From Actinomadura opuntiae (lineage in GTDB: Bacteria; Actinomycetota; Actinomycetes; Streptosporangiales; Streptosporangiaceae): a stretch of 64,000 bases of DNA. The stretch is from NCBI RefSeq assembly GCF_030283205.1, contig NZ_JASNWF010000027.1:1-64000 (forward strand), given 5' to 3'. The notes beneath the pieces were generated by a model, which had not been told where the DNA came from, searched no databases, and saw only the letters and a program-made list of their open reading frames with translations. A program made the position numbers and the translations under genes. This document shows positions 1-8,992 of the stretch, one piece after another. The first letter of the stretch is position 1. Each line of letters opens with the position of its first letter.

Positions 1-29
1 GTCACCGGGGACCGCGGCCGCGTCATGCG

Positions 30-140
30 TCACAGGCACAGCAGGATGCTGGCCGCGCTGTCGCAGAGCAGGCTCAGCGTGCTCTTGCCGCCGCCGCCGT
101 TGTGCTCCGACTCCATTCCCTGAAGGTCGAGGAGCGCCAT
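30..140 (-). CDS. lanA: Class III lanthipeptide precursor (SapB/AmfS-like)
   Basis: A 36-residue ORF, ATG to TGA, starting 6 bases after the LanKC stop with an AGGGGGTG ribosome site about 10 bases upstream (inside the end of lanKC). The leader starts MALLDLQGMES, which carries the L-x-D-L-Q motif that LanKC enzymes recognise and resembles the SapB leader. After a GGGGK stretch the core is STLSLLCDSAASILLCL, with two Ser-x-x-Ser-x(2-3)-Cys units (S-TL-S-LL-C and S-AA-S-ILL-C), the pattern for two lanthionine or labionin rings. LanKC should phosphorylate and dehydrate the serines and cyclise them with the cysteines. The order lanKC-lanA matches ramC-ramS; the ABC transporter genes expected next would lie beyond the window edge. 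Short-ORF calls are risky in general, but the leader motif, core motif and context agree. Confidence 0.9.
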   Translation of the reverse strand: MALLDLQGMESEHNGGGGKSTLSLLCDSAASILLCL

Positions 141-146
141 GTTCCG

Positions 147-2702
147 TCACCCCCTTTCGGGCTGGATAGAGGTGGCCACCGCGGAGGGCTCCGCGGGGGG
201 TCGGGGGGCCGTCGCCAGGAACGGCAGCCCGGCCGGGGCGTCGTGCGACGCCGCGCCGAGCGCGAGGAGCACACCGGCGGTGCCGGTGGCGAGGTCCATG
301 GACAGCCGGAACAGGTTCTCGCCGGGCATCGCCAGGCCGCCGGCGAACGGCAGCGCGTGCCAGGCCAGGTCGCGGACGTGCCGGGCGACGCGCGGGTCGT
401 CGCGGTCCTGGCGGGCGAGGTACAGCAGCATCCCGGCGCGCCCGCCGAACAGGCTCGGCTGCGCGTAGTACCGGGCCGCCGCGGCGAGCCGGATCGCCTC
501 GCGGGCCCGCTCGAACTCCTCGTCGGGGCGGTGCGCGAGGTAGTCGTCCAGGACCAGGCCGATGCCGACGCTGCCGAGCGCGAGGTAGGGCATGATCCGG
601 TAGCCCTCGTCGACGAACAGCGCGCCGTGGCCGTCGTCGACGCAGCCCGCGAGGTCGCGGCGGAGCGCCGCGGCGGCCAGGTCGAGCAGCGCGGCGTCGC
701 CGGTCCGCTCGTAGAAGCGGACGAACATCAGCGCGGCGCCCGCGCCGCCGTGCATGAGCCCGGGCCGCGGGCTGCGCTCCGCCGCCGGCCGGTCCGCGAC
801 GATCCGGACGGCGTGGTGGGCGGCGTCGCGCAGGGCGGTGTCGCCGGTGCGTCCGGCGAGGTCGTCCAGGACGAGCGCGGCGCCCGGCAGGCCGCCGAAC
901 AGGTCGCCGCCGAGCCCTTCCCAGCGCTCGTCCAGGCAGTGGCCGACGGCGGTGAGCGCGGCGTCGGTACGGCCGAAGCGGCCGAGGACGTAGGCGGCGC
1001 CGAGCAGCCCGTCGTACAGGCCGAGCCCGGTCCCGCGGGGCGGGGCGGCGACGCGGTCGGCCAGCCATTCCTCGTGGTCGGGGTGGCGGCCCGCGCCCGT
1101 CGCGTCCAGCGCGTACAGGACGCCGGCGGCGCCGTGCGCCAGCCCGAGCCGCGCCTTGCCGAACTGCTCGACGTCGCCGGGGAACAGCCGGTCGGCCCGT
1201 CCGGGCGTGGCGCTCGCCAGGATCGCCCGGGCCAGGTCCTCCCGCGCGCGCTCCCAGCCGGACGGGCCGGGCGCGAACTGCGGCGCGGGCGCGGCCGGCA
1301 GGTCGCGGGTGATCTCGGCGACCGCCTCGTCCAGGAACGCGCGGGGCACCGGGAAGTAGCGGGCCGCGACGTCGGCGAGATGCCGGGCCTTGCCGCGGTC
1401 GATGACGAACAGCGTGGTCATCGGCGTGAACAGGGCGAGCCGCAGGCAGGCCAGGCTGTACCGGTCGACCTCGACGCCGCGCCGGTCGTGCGGCGCCAGG
1501 AACGCCGGGCTGGCGAGGGTCTGCCGGCCCCGGTCGGCGGCGGGCGCCGCCGTCTCGAAGTCGATCAGCGCGACGGAGTCGTCCGGGCGGACCATGATGT
1601 TGAACATGTGCAGGTCGTTGAAGACGACGCCGCGCTCGTGGATGGCCGTCACGATCCGCTCGACGCCCGCGTACACCCGCAGCGCCCACGCGGTGTAGTC
1701 CGCGAACTTCCGGGGCTCGGGGTCCGGGTCGAGCATGGGATGGCGCGTCGCGTAGAAACTGTTGAGCGTCTTTCCCTCGATGAACTCCTGGACGAGGAAA
1801 TGGTGCTCGCCGAGCGTGAAAGAATCGTGCACCCGGGGGACTCCGTCGATCCCCGCGAGCCGTTCCAGGGTCCGGCGCTCTCGTTCCAGGCGCTCCACGG
1901 CGTCGGCGCCGTCCGCGGCGAGGCCGGCGTGCGGTCGGGCCTCTTTCAGGACGACCTTCTCGCCGGTCCGGCTGTCCGTTCCGGCATAGACTCCGCCGCC
2001 ATTGGAGAAATGCAGCGCCTTCTCGATGCGGTAGGGGAGATCGGTCGTCGTCGTGGCCGAGCGGGCCGCCATGTGCGATTCCAGGCAGCGGGGGAGCGTC
2101 ACCCATTCCGGCACGCTGAAGACGGGACCGCGCACATCGGGGACGAGGTCGCCGGCGCCGTTCTCCAGCGCGGCGACGAGCTCGCCGCGCCCGTCCAGGC
2201 ACCGCCGGTCGGCGAACCCGCCGTACCGGACGTGCAGCGGGCCGTCGCCGATGCGCAGATCGCTGAGGATGTACGGGCCGGGCAGGCCGTCCAGCCGGGC
2301 GCCCAGCTCGGCCAGCACCCGCTCCAGCTCCGCCTCGTCCTCGGGGTAGACCGTGACGAGCTTGCCGCTCGCGCCGCGCGGCGCGTACTTGGCGTTCCGC
2401 GTCCGCAGCGTTCCCGGGGCGCGCAGATGCTTGAATTCCAGGCCCTTGGCGACGCAGTAGTCCCAGGTCTGTTCGAGCACTTTCTCGGCGCTTTCCGCGC
2501 AGCCGGTCACATGGACTTTCCAGCCCTGCAGGGGAGTCCGCCGGACGGGCGGGACGTACACCGTCCACTCGTCACCGCGCTCCTGCTCCCAGCCCTCGGG
2601 CAGCGGGCGCCGTGAAATCGCGAAATCGGATTCACGGGAGATCGGCGGGGCGTCGTAAAAGAGCTTGTCCGCTATGCAGTAGAGCTCATACCCCATGTCC
2701 AT
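147..2702 (-). CDS. lanKC: Class III lanthionine synthetase LanKC
   Basis: An 851-residue trifunctional enzyme that makes dehydroamino acids and lanthionine/labionin rings on the adjacent precursor. The N-terminal lyase-like region covers about residues 1-215. The Ser/Thr kinase domain follows: VVLKEA with the ATP-binding Lys near 253, NDLHMFN (catalytic loop) near 360 and IDFETA (metal-binding Asp) near 378. The C-terminal LanC-like cyclase covers about 500-840, with repeated G-G/G-x-x-G turns such as LMHGGAGAAL and LFGGRAGMLL. The Cys-Cys-His zinc ligands of class I, II and IV cyclases are absent, as is usual for class III. Length fits RamC/AmfT/LabKC. The start at 2702 (MDMGYEL) could equally be the second Met two codons on. 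It is divergent from the SDR gene and followed by lanA after 6 bases, so the two are probably co-transcribed. Confidence 0.93.
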   Translation of the reverse strand: MDMGYELYCIADKLFYDAPPISRESDFAISRRPLPEGWEQERGDEWTVYVPPVRRTPLQGWKVHVTGCAESAEKVLEQTWDYCVAKGLEFKHLRAPGTLRTRNAKYAPRGASGKLVTVYPEDEAELERVLAELGARLDGLPGPYILSDLRIGDGPLHVRYGGFADRRCLDGRGELVAALENGAGDLVPDVRGPVFSVPEWVTLPRCLESHMAARSATTTTDLPYRIEKALHFSNGGGVYAGTDSRTGEKVVLKEARPHAGLAADGADAVERLERERRTLERLAGIDGVPRVHDSFTLGEHHFLVQEFIEGKTLNSFYATRHPMLDPDPEPRKFADYTAWALRVYAGVERIVTAIHERGVVFNDLHMFNIMVRPDDSVALIDFETAAPAADRGRQTLASPAFLAPHDRRGVEVDRYSLACLRLALFTPMTTLFVIDRGKARHLADVAARYFPVPRAFLDEAVAEITRDLPAAPAPQFAPGPSGWERAREDLARAILASATPGRADRLFPGDVEQFGKARLGLAHGAAGVLYALDATGAGRHPDHEEWLADRVAAPPRGTGLGLYDGLLGAAYVLGRFGRTDAALTAVGHCLDERWEGLGGDLFGGLPGAALVLDDLAGRTGDTALRDAAHHAVRIVADRPAAERSPRPGLMHGGAGAALMFVRFYERTGDAALLDLAAAALRRDLAGCVDDGHGALFVDEGYRIMPYLALGSVGIGLVLDDYLAHRPDEEFERAREAIRLAAAARYYAQPSLFGGRAGMLLYLARQDRDDPRVARHVRDLAWHALPFAGGLAMPGENLFRLSMDLATGTAGVLLALGAASHDAPAGLPFLATAPRPPAEPSAVATSIQPERG

Positions 2703-2864
2703 GGATGGAATTCCTCTCCCGGCACCGGCACGGTGGCGCCCACGAGAGAAGACAATTGCAGGCCGGCCGCGGCGCGGCCAGTAGCCGAAATAACGATCGA
2801 CCCGTGAAGATCTACCGCCCGCGGTGTGCGCGGATCATCCGGCACCGCCCGCGGAACCCCGGTA

Positions 2865-2894
2865 TTGAAACAGGTTCTAGTTCCTGTCTAGGCT
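2865..2894 (+). promoter_or_regulatory. Promoter with KstR-type operator
   Basis: TTGAAA (2865-2870) and TAGGCT (2889-2894) with an 18-base spacer form a plausible -35/-10 pair about 36 bases before the SDR start. Overlapping the -35, TGAAACAGGTTCTA (2866-2879) matches every fixed base of the published KstR consensus TnnAACnnGTTnnA. KstR is the TetR repressor of mycobacterial sterol catabolism. Chance matches are possible; position in the promoter and the mycobacterial-style genes downstream support it. Confidence 0.55.
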
Positions 2895-2929
2895 GTGCGG
2901 GCACGGGCGAGCGACCGGAGGTGACGCCG

Positions 2930-3730
2930 GTGATCCAGGACCGGTTCCGAATCGATGGCAGGGTCGCGGTGGTGACCGGGGCGGGCCGCGGGATCGGCGC
3001 GGCGGCCGCCGTGGCGCTCGCGCAGGCGGGCGCGGACGTGGTCGTGTCCGCCCGCACCGAGGACCAGCTGCGCAAGGTGGCCGCGGAGATCGAGGCGGCC
3101 GGCCGGCGCGCGCTCGTCGTCCCCGCCGACCTCAGCACGCCGGACGCGGCGGCCGAGTTGGCCACCCGCGCCGTTGACGGCCTCGGCCGCCTCGACATCG
3201 TGGTCAACAACATGGGCGGCACGATCCCGAACGCCTTCCTGGACACCACGCCCCAGTACCTCGAGAACGCGTTCCAGTTCAACGTGAGCACCGCGCACGC
3301 GCTGACCCGCGCCGCCGTCCCGCACATCCTGGAGTCGGCCACCGCCTCCGCGCCGGGCGCCGTCGTCAACATCTCCTCGGTCATGGGACGGGTCGCCGGG
3401 CGCGGCTACCTCGCCTACGGCACCGCCAAGGCCGCCCTCGCGCACTACACCCGGCTCGCCGCCACCGACCTCGCGCCGCGCATCCGCGTCAACGCGGTCG
3501 CGGTCGGCTCGGTCGCCACGTCCGCGCTCGACATCGTGATGACCAACGACGAGATGCGCACGCAGATGGAGCAGGGCACCCCGCTCGGCCGGATCGGCGA
3601 CCCCGAGGACGTCGCGGCGGCCGTGCTGTACCTCGCCTCGCCCGCGGCCGCCTACACCACCGGCACCGTGCTGCGCGTGGACGGCGGCATCGACGTCCCG
3701 AACCTCGACCTCGGACTGGAGGACCTGTGA
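2930..3730 (+). CDS. SDR-family NAD(P)-dependent oxidoreductase
   Basis: A 266-residue short-chain dehydrogenase/reductase. Visible motifs: the Rossmann TGAGRGIG glycine loop near residues 16-23, VVNNMGG in place of NNAG, and the catalytic Ser in NISSV with YGTAK (Y-x-x-x-K). The start is the GTG at 2930, eight bases after GGAGG at 2917-2921; an in-frame GTG at 2921 would overlap that ribosome site. The stop overlaps the next start (GTGA), so the two genes are translationally coupled. The substrate cannot be read from the sequence. The KstR-like operator and the type of partner suggest a lipid- or sterol-derived alcohol or ketone, which is inference. Confidence 0.88.
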   Translation: MIQDRFRIDGRVAVVTGAGRGIGAAAAVALAQAGADVVVSARTEDQLRKVAAEIEAAGRRALVVPADLSTPDAAAELATRAVDGLGRLDIVVNNMGGTIPNAFLDTTPQYLENAFQFNVSTAHALTRAAVPHILESATASAPGAVVNISSVMGRVAGRGYLAYGTAKAALAHYTRLAATDLAPRIRVNAVAVGSVATSALDIVMTNDEMRTQMEQGTPLGRIGDPEDVAAAVLYLASPAAAYTTGTVLRVDGGIDVPNLDLGLEDL

Positions 3731-4791
3731 CCTACCGCGTCGTCCAGTGGAGCACCGGCAACGTCGGCCGGCACGCGATCGCGGGCATCGACGCCCGCCC
3801 CGACCTGGAGCTGGCCGGGGTGTGGGTGTCCAACCCCGCCAAGATCGGCAAGGACGCCGGCGAGCTGGCCGGGCTCGGCCGCACCCTCGGGGTCGCCGCC
3901 ACCGGGTCGGAGGACGAGCTGCTCGCCCTGCGGCCCGACTGCGTCGTCTACACCTCGATGGCCGACGTCCGGCTGATGGAGGCGATCGACGACCTGTGCC
4001 GCATCCTGCGCGCCGGGATCAACGTCGTCTCCAGCAGCCCGGTCTTCCTGCAGTTCCCGGACGGCGTCGTCCCGCCGGAGATGTCCGATCCGGTGCGGGA
4101 GGCGGCCGAGGCGGGCGGCGCGTCGCTGTTCGTCAACGGCATCGACCCCGGCTTCGCCAACGACGCGCTGCCGCTCGCCGTCACCGGCATCAGCGAGCGG
4201 ATCGACCAGGTCCGCTGCATGGAGATCCTCAACTACGCCACCTACGACCAGGGCACCGTCCTGTTCGACATCATGGGGTTCGGCCGCTCCCTGGACGAGA
4301 CGCCGATGCTGCTGCAGCCCGGCGTGCTCACCATGGCGTGGGGCAGCGTCGTCCGGCAGCTCGCCGCCGGGCTCGGCGTGGAGCTGGACGAGGTCACCGA
4401 GCAGCACACCCGGCTGCCCGCCCCCGAGACCTTCGACGTCTCCGCCGGGACGGTCGAGAAGGGCACCGCCGCCGCGCTGCGCTTCGAGGTGCGCGGCATG
4501 CGCGGCGGCGAACCCGTGATCGTCCTGGAGCACGTCACCCGGCTGCGCGACGACCTCGCCCCGGACTGGCCGCAGCCCGCCGGCGCCGGCTGCTACCGCG
4601 TCGAGGTGCGCGGCGAGCCGGACTACACCGTCGACCTGCAGCTGCTCGGCGGCGACGGCGACCACAACACCGCGGGCCTGAAGGCGACCGCGATGCGGCT
4701 GGTCAACGCGATCCCCGCGGTCGTCGCGGCGCCGCCCGGCCTGCTGACCGCGCTCGACCTCCCCCTCATCACCGGCCGCGGCCTGCTCTGA
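3727..4791 (+). CDS. Dihydrodipicolinate reductase-like NAD(P)-binding protein
   Basis: A 354-residue protein with an N-terminal Rossmann fold (YRVVQWSTGNVGRHAI, glycine-rich loop STGNVG near residues 8-13) and a DapB-like C-terminal domain. This family is often annotated as NAD(P)H-dependent amine dehydrogenase or dihydrodipicolinate reductase-like and is frequent in actinobacterial lipid and steroid clusters. It is not the lysine-pathway DapB: the protein is longer and the DapB catalytic His-His-x-x-K stretch is not visible. Translation starts at GTG 3727, overlapping the SDR stop by four bases. It ends two bases before the convergent deazaflavin/hemerythrin gene. The reaction is unknown; a redox step acting together with the SDR is likely. 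Confidence 0.8.
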   Translation: MTYRVVQWSTGNVGRHAIAGIDARPDLELAGVWVSNPAKIGKDAGELAGLGRTLGVAATGSEDELLALRPDCVVYTSMADVRLMEAIDDLCRILRAGINVVSSSPVFLQFPDGVVPPEMSDPVREAAEAGGASLFVNGIDPGFANDALPLAVTGISERIDQVRCMEILNYATYDQGTVLFDIMGFGRSLDETPMLLQPGVLTMAWGSVVRQLAAGLGVELDEVTEQHTRLPAPETFDVSAGTVEKGTAAALRFEVRGMRGGEPVIVLEHVTRLRDDLAPDWPQPAGAGCYRVEVRGEPDYTVDLQLLGGDGDHNTAGLKATAMRLVNAIPAVVAAPPGLLTALDLPLITGRGLL

Positions 4792-4792
4792 C

Positions 4793-5626
4793 CTACGGCG
4801 CGGTGGCGTTGAGGGCCGGGACGAGGAGGGCCTCCTCCCGGTCCAGGTGCCCTTCCAGGTCGGCGGTCAGCCGGTCCACCTCGGCGGCGAGCGCCGCGCG
4901 GTCGGGCGCCTCGGCGGCCAGGACGGCTTGCAGGTCGTCCAGGATCGCCTTGATCGCCTCGTGCTCCTCGCGCATCCGCGCCAGCGCCGCCGCCAGCTCG
5001 GGACGGCCGCGCTCCACGCCCGGGAACAGCATCAGGTCCTCGCCCGCGTGGTGGTTGCCGAGCCCCTGGCACAGGACGAGGCAGTTCACGCGGAGCTGCG
5101 CGCCGAGCACCGGGCCGGACGCGGCGGCCTCCGCGCGGATCCGCCGCAGCTCGGCGCGGAACGCGTCGTGCACCGCGACGAGCATGTCGCCGGGACGCTC
5201 CGGCCCGGGCGGCGGACCCTCACCGACCTGCACCAGCGCGACCACCGGCAGCGTCCGGCCCGACCTCGCCTCGTACTCCGCCCAGCCCGGATCGCTCTCC
5301 ACGGCCCGCGCGAACGCCCGGTCGCGCTCGTCGCCGTCCAGGACGACCGCGTCCGCCTCGTACCGGAACGCGTCGCTCTCCACCGTCACGCGCGGGTTCG
5401 CGACGAGGTTGCGGAACCACGCCGGGTGCTTCGGCGCCCCGCCGGCCGACGCGATGACGAGGACGCGCCCGAGACCGTCCGGCAGGTAGCCGAGCGGCGT
5501 GGTGCGCGGGGCGCCCGACCGCGCCCCGGTGGTGGTCAGCAGGAGCAGCCGGCCGCCCTCGAACGGCCCGCCGACCCGTCCGCCGTTGGCGCGGAACTCC
5601 CCGATGACCTGCTTGTTGAAATCCAT
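4793..5626 (-). CDS. Deazaflavin-dependent nitroreductase fused to hemerythrin HHE domain
   Basis: A 277-residue two-domain protein. Residues about 1-130 resemble the F420-dependent Ddn/DUF385 family (FNKQVIGEFRANGGRVGG, then LLLLTTTGARSG and PRTTPLGYL). Residues about 145-275 are a hemerythrin-like helical bundle with the iron-ligand pattern VHDAF, NHHAGEDLMLFP, EEHEAI and HLDREEALLVP. The start was placed at ATG 5626 (MDFNKQ), where the family begins, with AGAGGAAG about 11 bases upstream; an ORF extension to 5728 adds a low-complexity tail unlike the family. The likely role is F420H2-linked reduction coupled to O2, NO or redox sensing through the di-iron site (inference). The gene stands alone, convergent with the reductase gene. 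Confidence 0.85.
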   Translation of the reverse strand: MDFNKQVIGEFRANGGRVGGPFEGGRLLLLTTTGARSGAPRTTPLGYLPDGLGRVLVIASAGGAPKHPAWFRNLVANPRVTVESDAFRYEADAVVLDGDERDRAFARAVESDPGWAEYEARSGRTLPVVALVQVGEGPPPGPERPGDMLVAVHDAFRAELRRIRAEAAASGPVLGAQLRVNCLVLCQGLGNHHAGEDLMLFPGVERGRPELAAALARMREEHEAIKAILDDLQAVLAAEAPDRAALAAEVDRLTADLEGHLDREEALLVPALNATAP

Positions 5627-5959
5627 CCTGCGGTGGTCTTCCTCTCTGTTTTCGGGCATGGCTGATTGGCGATGGAATGACGTCGCGCGCCATCGAATGG
5701 CGTCACGAAATGGCATGCCGAACGGCATGCGAAAAGGGGATGCGTCCGCGCGCGGCGTCCGGCGGGCATGCCGCTGACGTCGCAGGATGCGGAAGAGAAA
5801 GAAGGAAACGCGATGGGCAGGGCGGGCCGCGTGCCCGCCCCCGGCTCACTCGGAGGCCGGGTGCCTCACTCGCTCGTGGCCCATGGCCGACCCGGCAGTC
5901 ACGAAGAAGAACCTACAGAAACCGCGGCCATTGCTCAAGGCCGGATTTCCGGTCCCTTT
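5627..5959. other. Intergenic region with an inverted repeat
   Basis: No convincing gene. It holds the upstream region of the minus-strand deazaflavin/hemerythrin gene. At 5713-5730 GCATGCC-GAAC-GGCATGC is a perfect 7+7 inverted repeat about 90 bases upstream of that start, and could be an operator. The remaining stretch to the LuxR-type regulator stop at 5960 shows no terminator I can support. Confidence 0.4.
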
Positions 5960-8947
5960 TCACAGGCCCTCGCGGAGGGCGAGGGCGGCGGCCTGGGTGC
6001 GGCCCGTGACGTTCAGCTTCGCCAGGATGTTGGAGACGTGCACGCTCGCCGTCTTCGGCGAGATGAACAGCGCCGCCGCGATCTGCTTGTTGTTGCGGCC
6101 CTCCGCGACCAGCTTCAGCACCTCCCGCTCCCGCGCGGTCAGCGCGTCGAACGGCCCGGACGGGCCCGGGGCGGCGGGCCGGCCGGCGTCCAGCCGGGCG
6201 CGGGCGCCGAGATCGCGGAGCGCGGCCAGCAGCGGCGCGGCCCCGAGCCGCTCGGCGGCCTCGACCGCCGGCCGCCACTGCGCCGCGGCGGCCTCCCGGT
6301 CGCCGCTCTCGGCGAGGGCCTCGGCGAGCCGCCACCGCGACCGCGCCACCTCGTACACGAACCCGCCGTCCGGGTCGCCGTAGGTGAACAGGTCGGTGGC
6401 CCGGCGCCACAGGTCCACGTCGTGGACGCCGTCGAGGCGGCGCCGCTCGGCCTCGGCGCGGGCGAGCCAGGCGTGCCCCTCGACGCCGAGCCAGGCGCGG
6501 GGCCGTCCGTCGGAGTTGGTCGTCGCGGCGGCGCGGGCCCGCCCGATCAGGTCGTCGCCGATCCGGACCGCGGCGCGGACGGTCTCCTCGTCGCCGGCGG
6601 CGCGGGCGCGGGCCGCCCGCTCGGCGTGCGCCCACAGGCCGGTCGCCGCGAGGCGGATGACGGGCGCCTCCTGCGTGTAGTTGCTCTCCACCAGGGTCCG
6701 CTCGATCTGCTCGGCGGCGGCGTCGGGGTCGCCGTTCCACAGCGCGTGCTCGGCGGCCAGGCCGCGCGCGACGTAGGTGAGGAACGCGTCGCGCCCCCAC
6801 AGCGGCGCGATCCAGCGCAGCCGCTCGGCCACCGCCGGGCTGCCCTGGGCGACCTCGGTGAACAGCGCGTACGCCGACACCTGCGCCTCCGCCGTCCGTG
6901 TGACCCGGACGGCGAACTCGCCGGCGAGCCGGTTCGCCTCCGCCCAGTCCCCGGACGTGTAGTGGATCAGGAACCGCAGGCAGCGCAGGACGGTCCCGTA
7001 GGTGCTCCAGCCGAGGCCGCTGTCGAGGGTCCACTTCACGGCCTCGTCGGCGGCGGCGGTCGCGCCGGCCAGGTCGCCGCGGTCGAACTTCGTCCGCGCG
7101 TAGTGGAACGCGGCGCGCAGCGCGACCACCTGGCGGCCCTCCCGCAGCGCCAGGTCGCGGGCCCGCGCGAACATCTCGGCCACGCCGGTGTCGGCCTCCC
7201 GCGACTCCCGGAAGACCCCGAGCGTCACCAGCAGGCTCGCCTCGGCGCCCGCCGCCCCGGTCGCGCGCGCCAGCTCGATGGCCCGCTCGGCGAGCTCGGG
7301 CATCTCGCCGCGCTCGTCGCGGGCCAGCAGGGTGCGCGCATAGGTGGACAGCGCGGCGGCCCGCTCGGGCAGGGGCGGCTCGGCCGGCAGCATCTCGACG
7401 GCGGCCCGGGCCGTCTCGACCGACTCGTCGTCCTCGTCGATGTCGTTGAGGTACTCGGCGAGCCGGTCGCGGAGCCGGGCGCCGAGCAGCACGTCCGCCG
7501 GGTCGGCCAGGTCGAGCAGCCGGCGCAGCCGGGACACCGCGCGGCGCTGCTCGCCCGACCGCCCCGAGGTGCGGACGGTGTCCAGCGACAGCCCCATCCG
7601 GTCGGTGCCCGAGACCCCCTCCGGGTCCGGCACCGCCTCCCACAGCTCCAGCGCCCGGTCGTAGTGCTCGAACGCCTCGGCGGGCGCGCCGAGCCGCTCG
7701 GCCTCCCGGCCCGCCCGCACCGACGCGGCGAACGCGGTCGGCAGGTCGTGCGCGGCGAGGCTGTGGTGCGCCAGCTCCGCGGCCGACCCGCGCCGGCCGC
7801 CCGCGCCCCCGGACGCCGCGTCCGCCGCCGTCCCGGCCAGCAGCCGGGCGAAGTCGGCGTGCAGCCGGATCCGCTCGCCCGGCAGCAGGTCGGCGTAGAC
7901 GGCCTCGCGCAGCAGCGCGTGCCGGAAGGTGTACCCGGTGCCCGCCGGGACGAGCAGCTGGTGCGAGACGACCTCGCGCAGCGCGTCCCCGACCGCGGCC
8001 TCGTCCAGGCCCGCCACCCGGCGGACCAGCTCGTCGTCGATGCGCCGCCCGGCGACCGCGGCGACCCGCACGACGCGCTGCGCGCCGTCCGACAGCCGCT
8101 CCACCCGCGACAGCAGCAGGTCCGCCAGCCCGGCGGGCAGCTCCTCGCCGGTGCTCGCCGCCGAGTACAGCTCGGCGGCGTAGAAGGCGTTGCCCTCCGA
8201 GCGCCGGTACACCCGCTCGACCGTCTCGGCGGTCACCGGCGCCCCGCCGCCCGCCAGCCCGGCCAGGTACTCGGCGGTCTCGCCCGGCCCGAACGGCCGG
8301 ACCTCCACGCCGGTCACGGTCGGCAGCCGCAGCAGCTCGGCGACCACCGGCCGCAGCGGATGCCGGCGGTGCAGGTCGTCGGAGCGGTAGGTGCCCACCA
8401 GGCAGACCCGCTCGCGCGCCAGCACCCGGCTGAGGAAGGTCAGCAGGTGCCGGGTCGACCGGTCCGCCCAGTGCAGGTCCTCCAGCACCAGCAGGACGGG
8501 CCGGTCCCGGTCCCCGGTCCGCGCGCCCAGCTCGCCGAGCATCCCGAGCACCGCGCCGAACAGCTGCTGCTGGCCGAGCTCGGACGCCGCGTCCGGGCCG
8601 CCCTCGCCGTCGGGGAGCAGCCGCCGCAGCACCGGGCGCGACTCCAGCGCGGCGCGCACGCCCGCCGCCTCGGTCCCGGTGCCGCGCGACGCGGTCCACA
8701 GCGCGTCCGCCAGCGGCAGGTACGGCATGCTCTCGCCCAGCTCGGCGCACTGCCCGACCAGCACCGCGCAGTCCCGCTCGCGGGCGGTGGCGGTGAGCGC
8801 GGACACCAGATGGGTCTTGCCGACGCCCGCGTCGCCGCTGACCAGCACCACGGCGGCGCCGCCCGCGGCGGCCCGGTCGAGTGCGGCCGTCAGCTCGGCC
8901 AGCTCGGCGGTCCTGCCGATCAGCACCCGCCGCCCCCCTTCCGTCAT
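5960..8947 (-). CDS. LuxR-type ATPase regulator (LAL family)
   Basis: A large 995-residue transcription factor. An N-terminal AAA/STAND ATPase domain (Walker A GDAGVGKTH near residue 40; VLLVLEDLHWADRST is the Walker B region) is followed by a long tetratricopeptide-like helical region. A C-terminal LuxR helix-turn-helix (LTAREREVLKLVAEG, NNKQIAAALFISPKTASVHV) lies in the last 65 residues. LAL proteins bind ATP and an inducer and activate nearby biosynthetic or catabolic operons. The start chosen is ATG 8947 (MTEGG); an in-frame ATG three codons upstream (MCG) is equally possible and neither has a strong ribosome site. It lies 45 bases downstream of the adenylate-forming ligase on the same strand, so it is likely the pathway-specific activator of that operon (inference). 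Confidence 0.9.
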   Translation of the reverse strand: MTEGGRRVLIGRTAELAELTAALDRAAAGGAAVVLVSGDAGVGKTHLVSALTATARERDCAVLVGQCAELGESMPYLPLADALWTASRGTGTEAAGVRAALESRPVLRRLLPDGEGGPDAASELGQQQLFGAVLGMLGELGARTGDRDRPVLLVLEDLHWADRSTRHLLTFLSRVLARERVCLVGTYRSDDLHRRHPLRPVVAELLRLPTVTGVEVRPFGPGETAEYLAGLAGGGAPVTAETVERVYRRSEGNAFYAAELYSAASTGEELPAGLADLLLSRVERLSDGAQRVVRVAAVAGRRIDDELVRRVAGLDEAAVGDALREVVSHQLLVPAGTGYTFRHALLREAVYADLLPGERIRLHADFARLLAGTAADAASGGAGGRRGSAAELAHHSLAAHDLPTAFAASVRAGREAERLGAPAEAFEHYDRALELWEAVPDPEGVSGTDRMGLSLDTVRTSGRSGEQRRAVSRLRRLLDLADPADVLLGARLRDRLAEYLNDIDEDDESVETARAAVEMLPAEPPLPERAAALSTYARTLLARDERGEMPELAERAIELARATGAAGAEASLLVTLGVFRESREADTGVAEMFARARDLALREGRQVVALRAAFHYARTKFDRGDLAGATAAADEAVKWTLDSGLGWSTYGTVLRCLRFLIHYTSGDWAEANRLAGEFAVRVTRTAEAQVSAYALFTEVAQGSPAVAERLRWIAPLWGRDAFLTYVARGLAAEHALWNGDPDAAAEQIERTLVESNYTQEAPVIRLAATGLWAHAERAARARAAGDEETVRAAVRIGDDLIGRARAAATTNSDGRPRAWLGVEGHAWLARAEAERRRLDGVHDVDLWRRATDLFTYGDPDGGFVYEVARSRWRLAEALAESGDREAAAAQWRPAVEAAERLGAAPLLAALRDLGARARLDAGRPAAPGPSGPFDALTAREREVLKLVAEGRNNKQIAAALFISPKTASVHVSNILAKLNVTGRTQAAALALREGL

Positions 8948-8992
8948 CCCGCACATTATCCCAGCGAGCGGGATGTTCCGGGCCCGGAACGA

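Noticed and set aside
102..2615. Very long plus-strand open frame opposite lanKC
   Set aside because: Arg/Pro/Gly-rich translation with no motifs; antisense shadow of LanKC caused by high GC.
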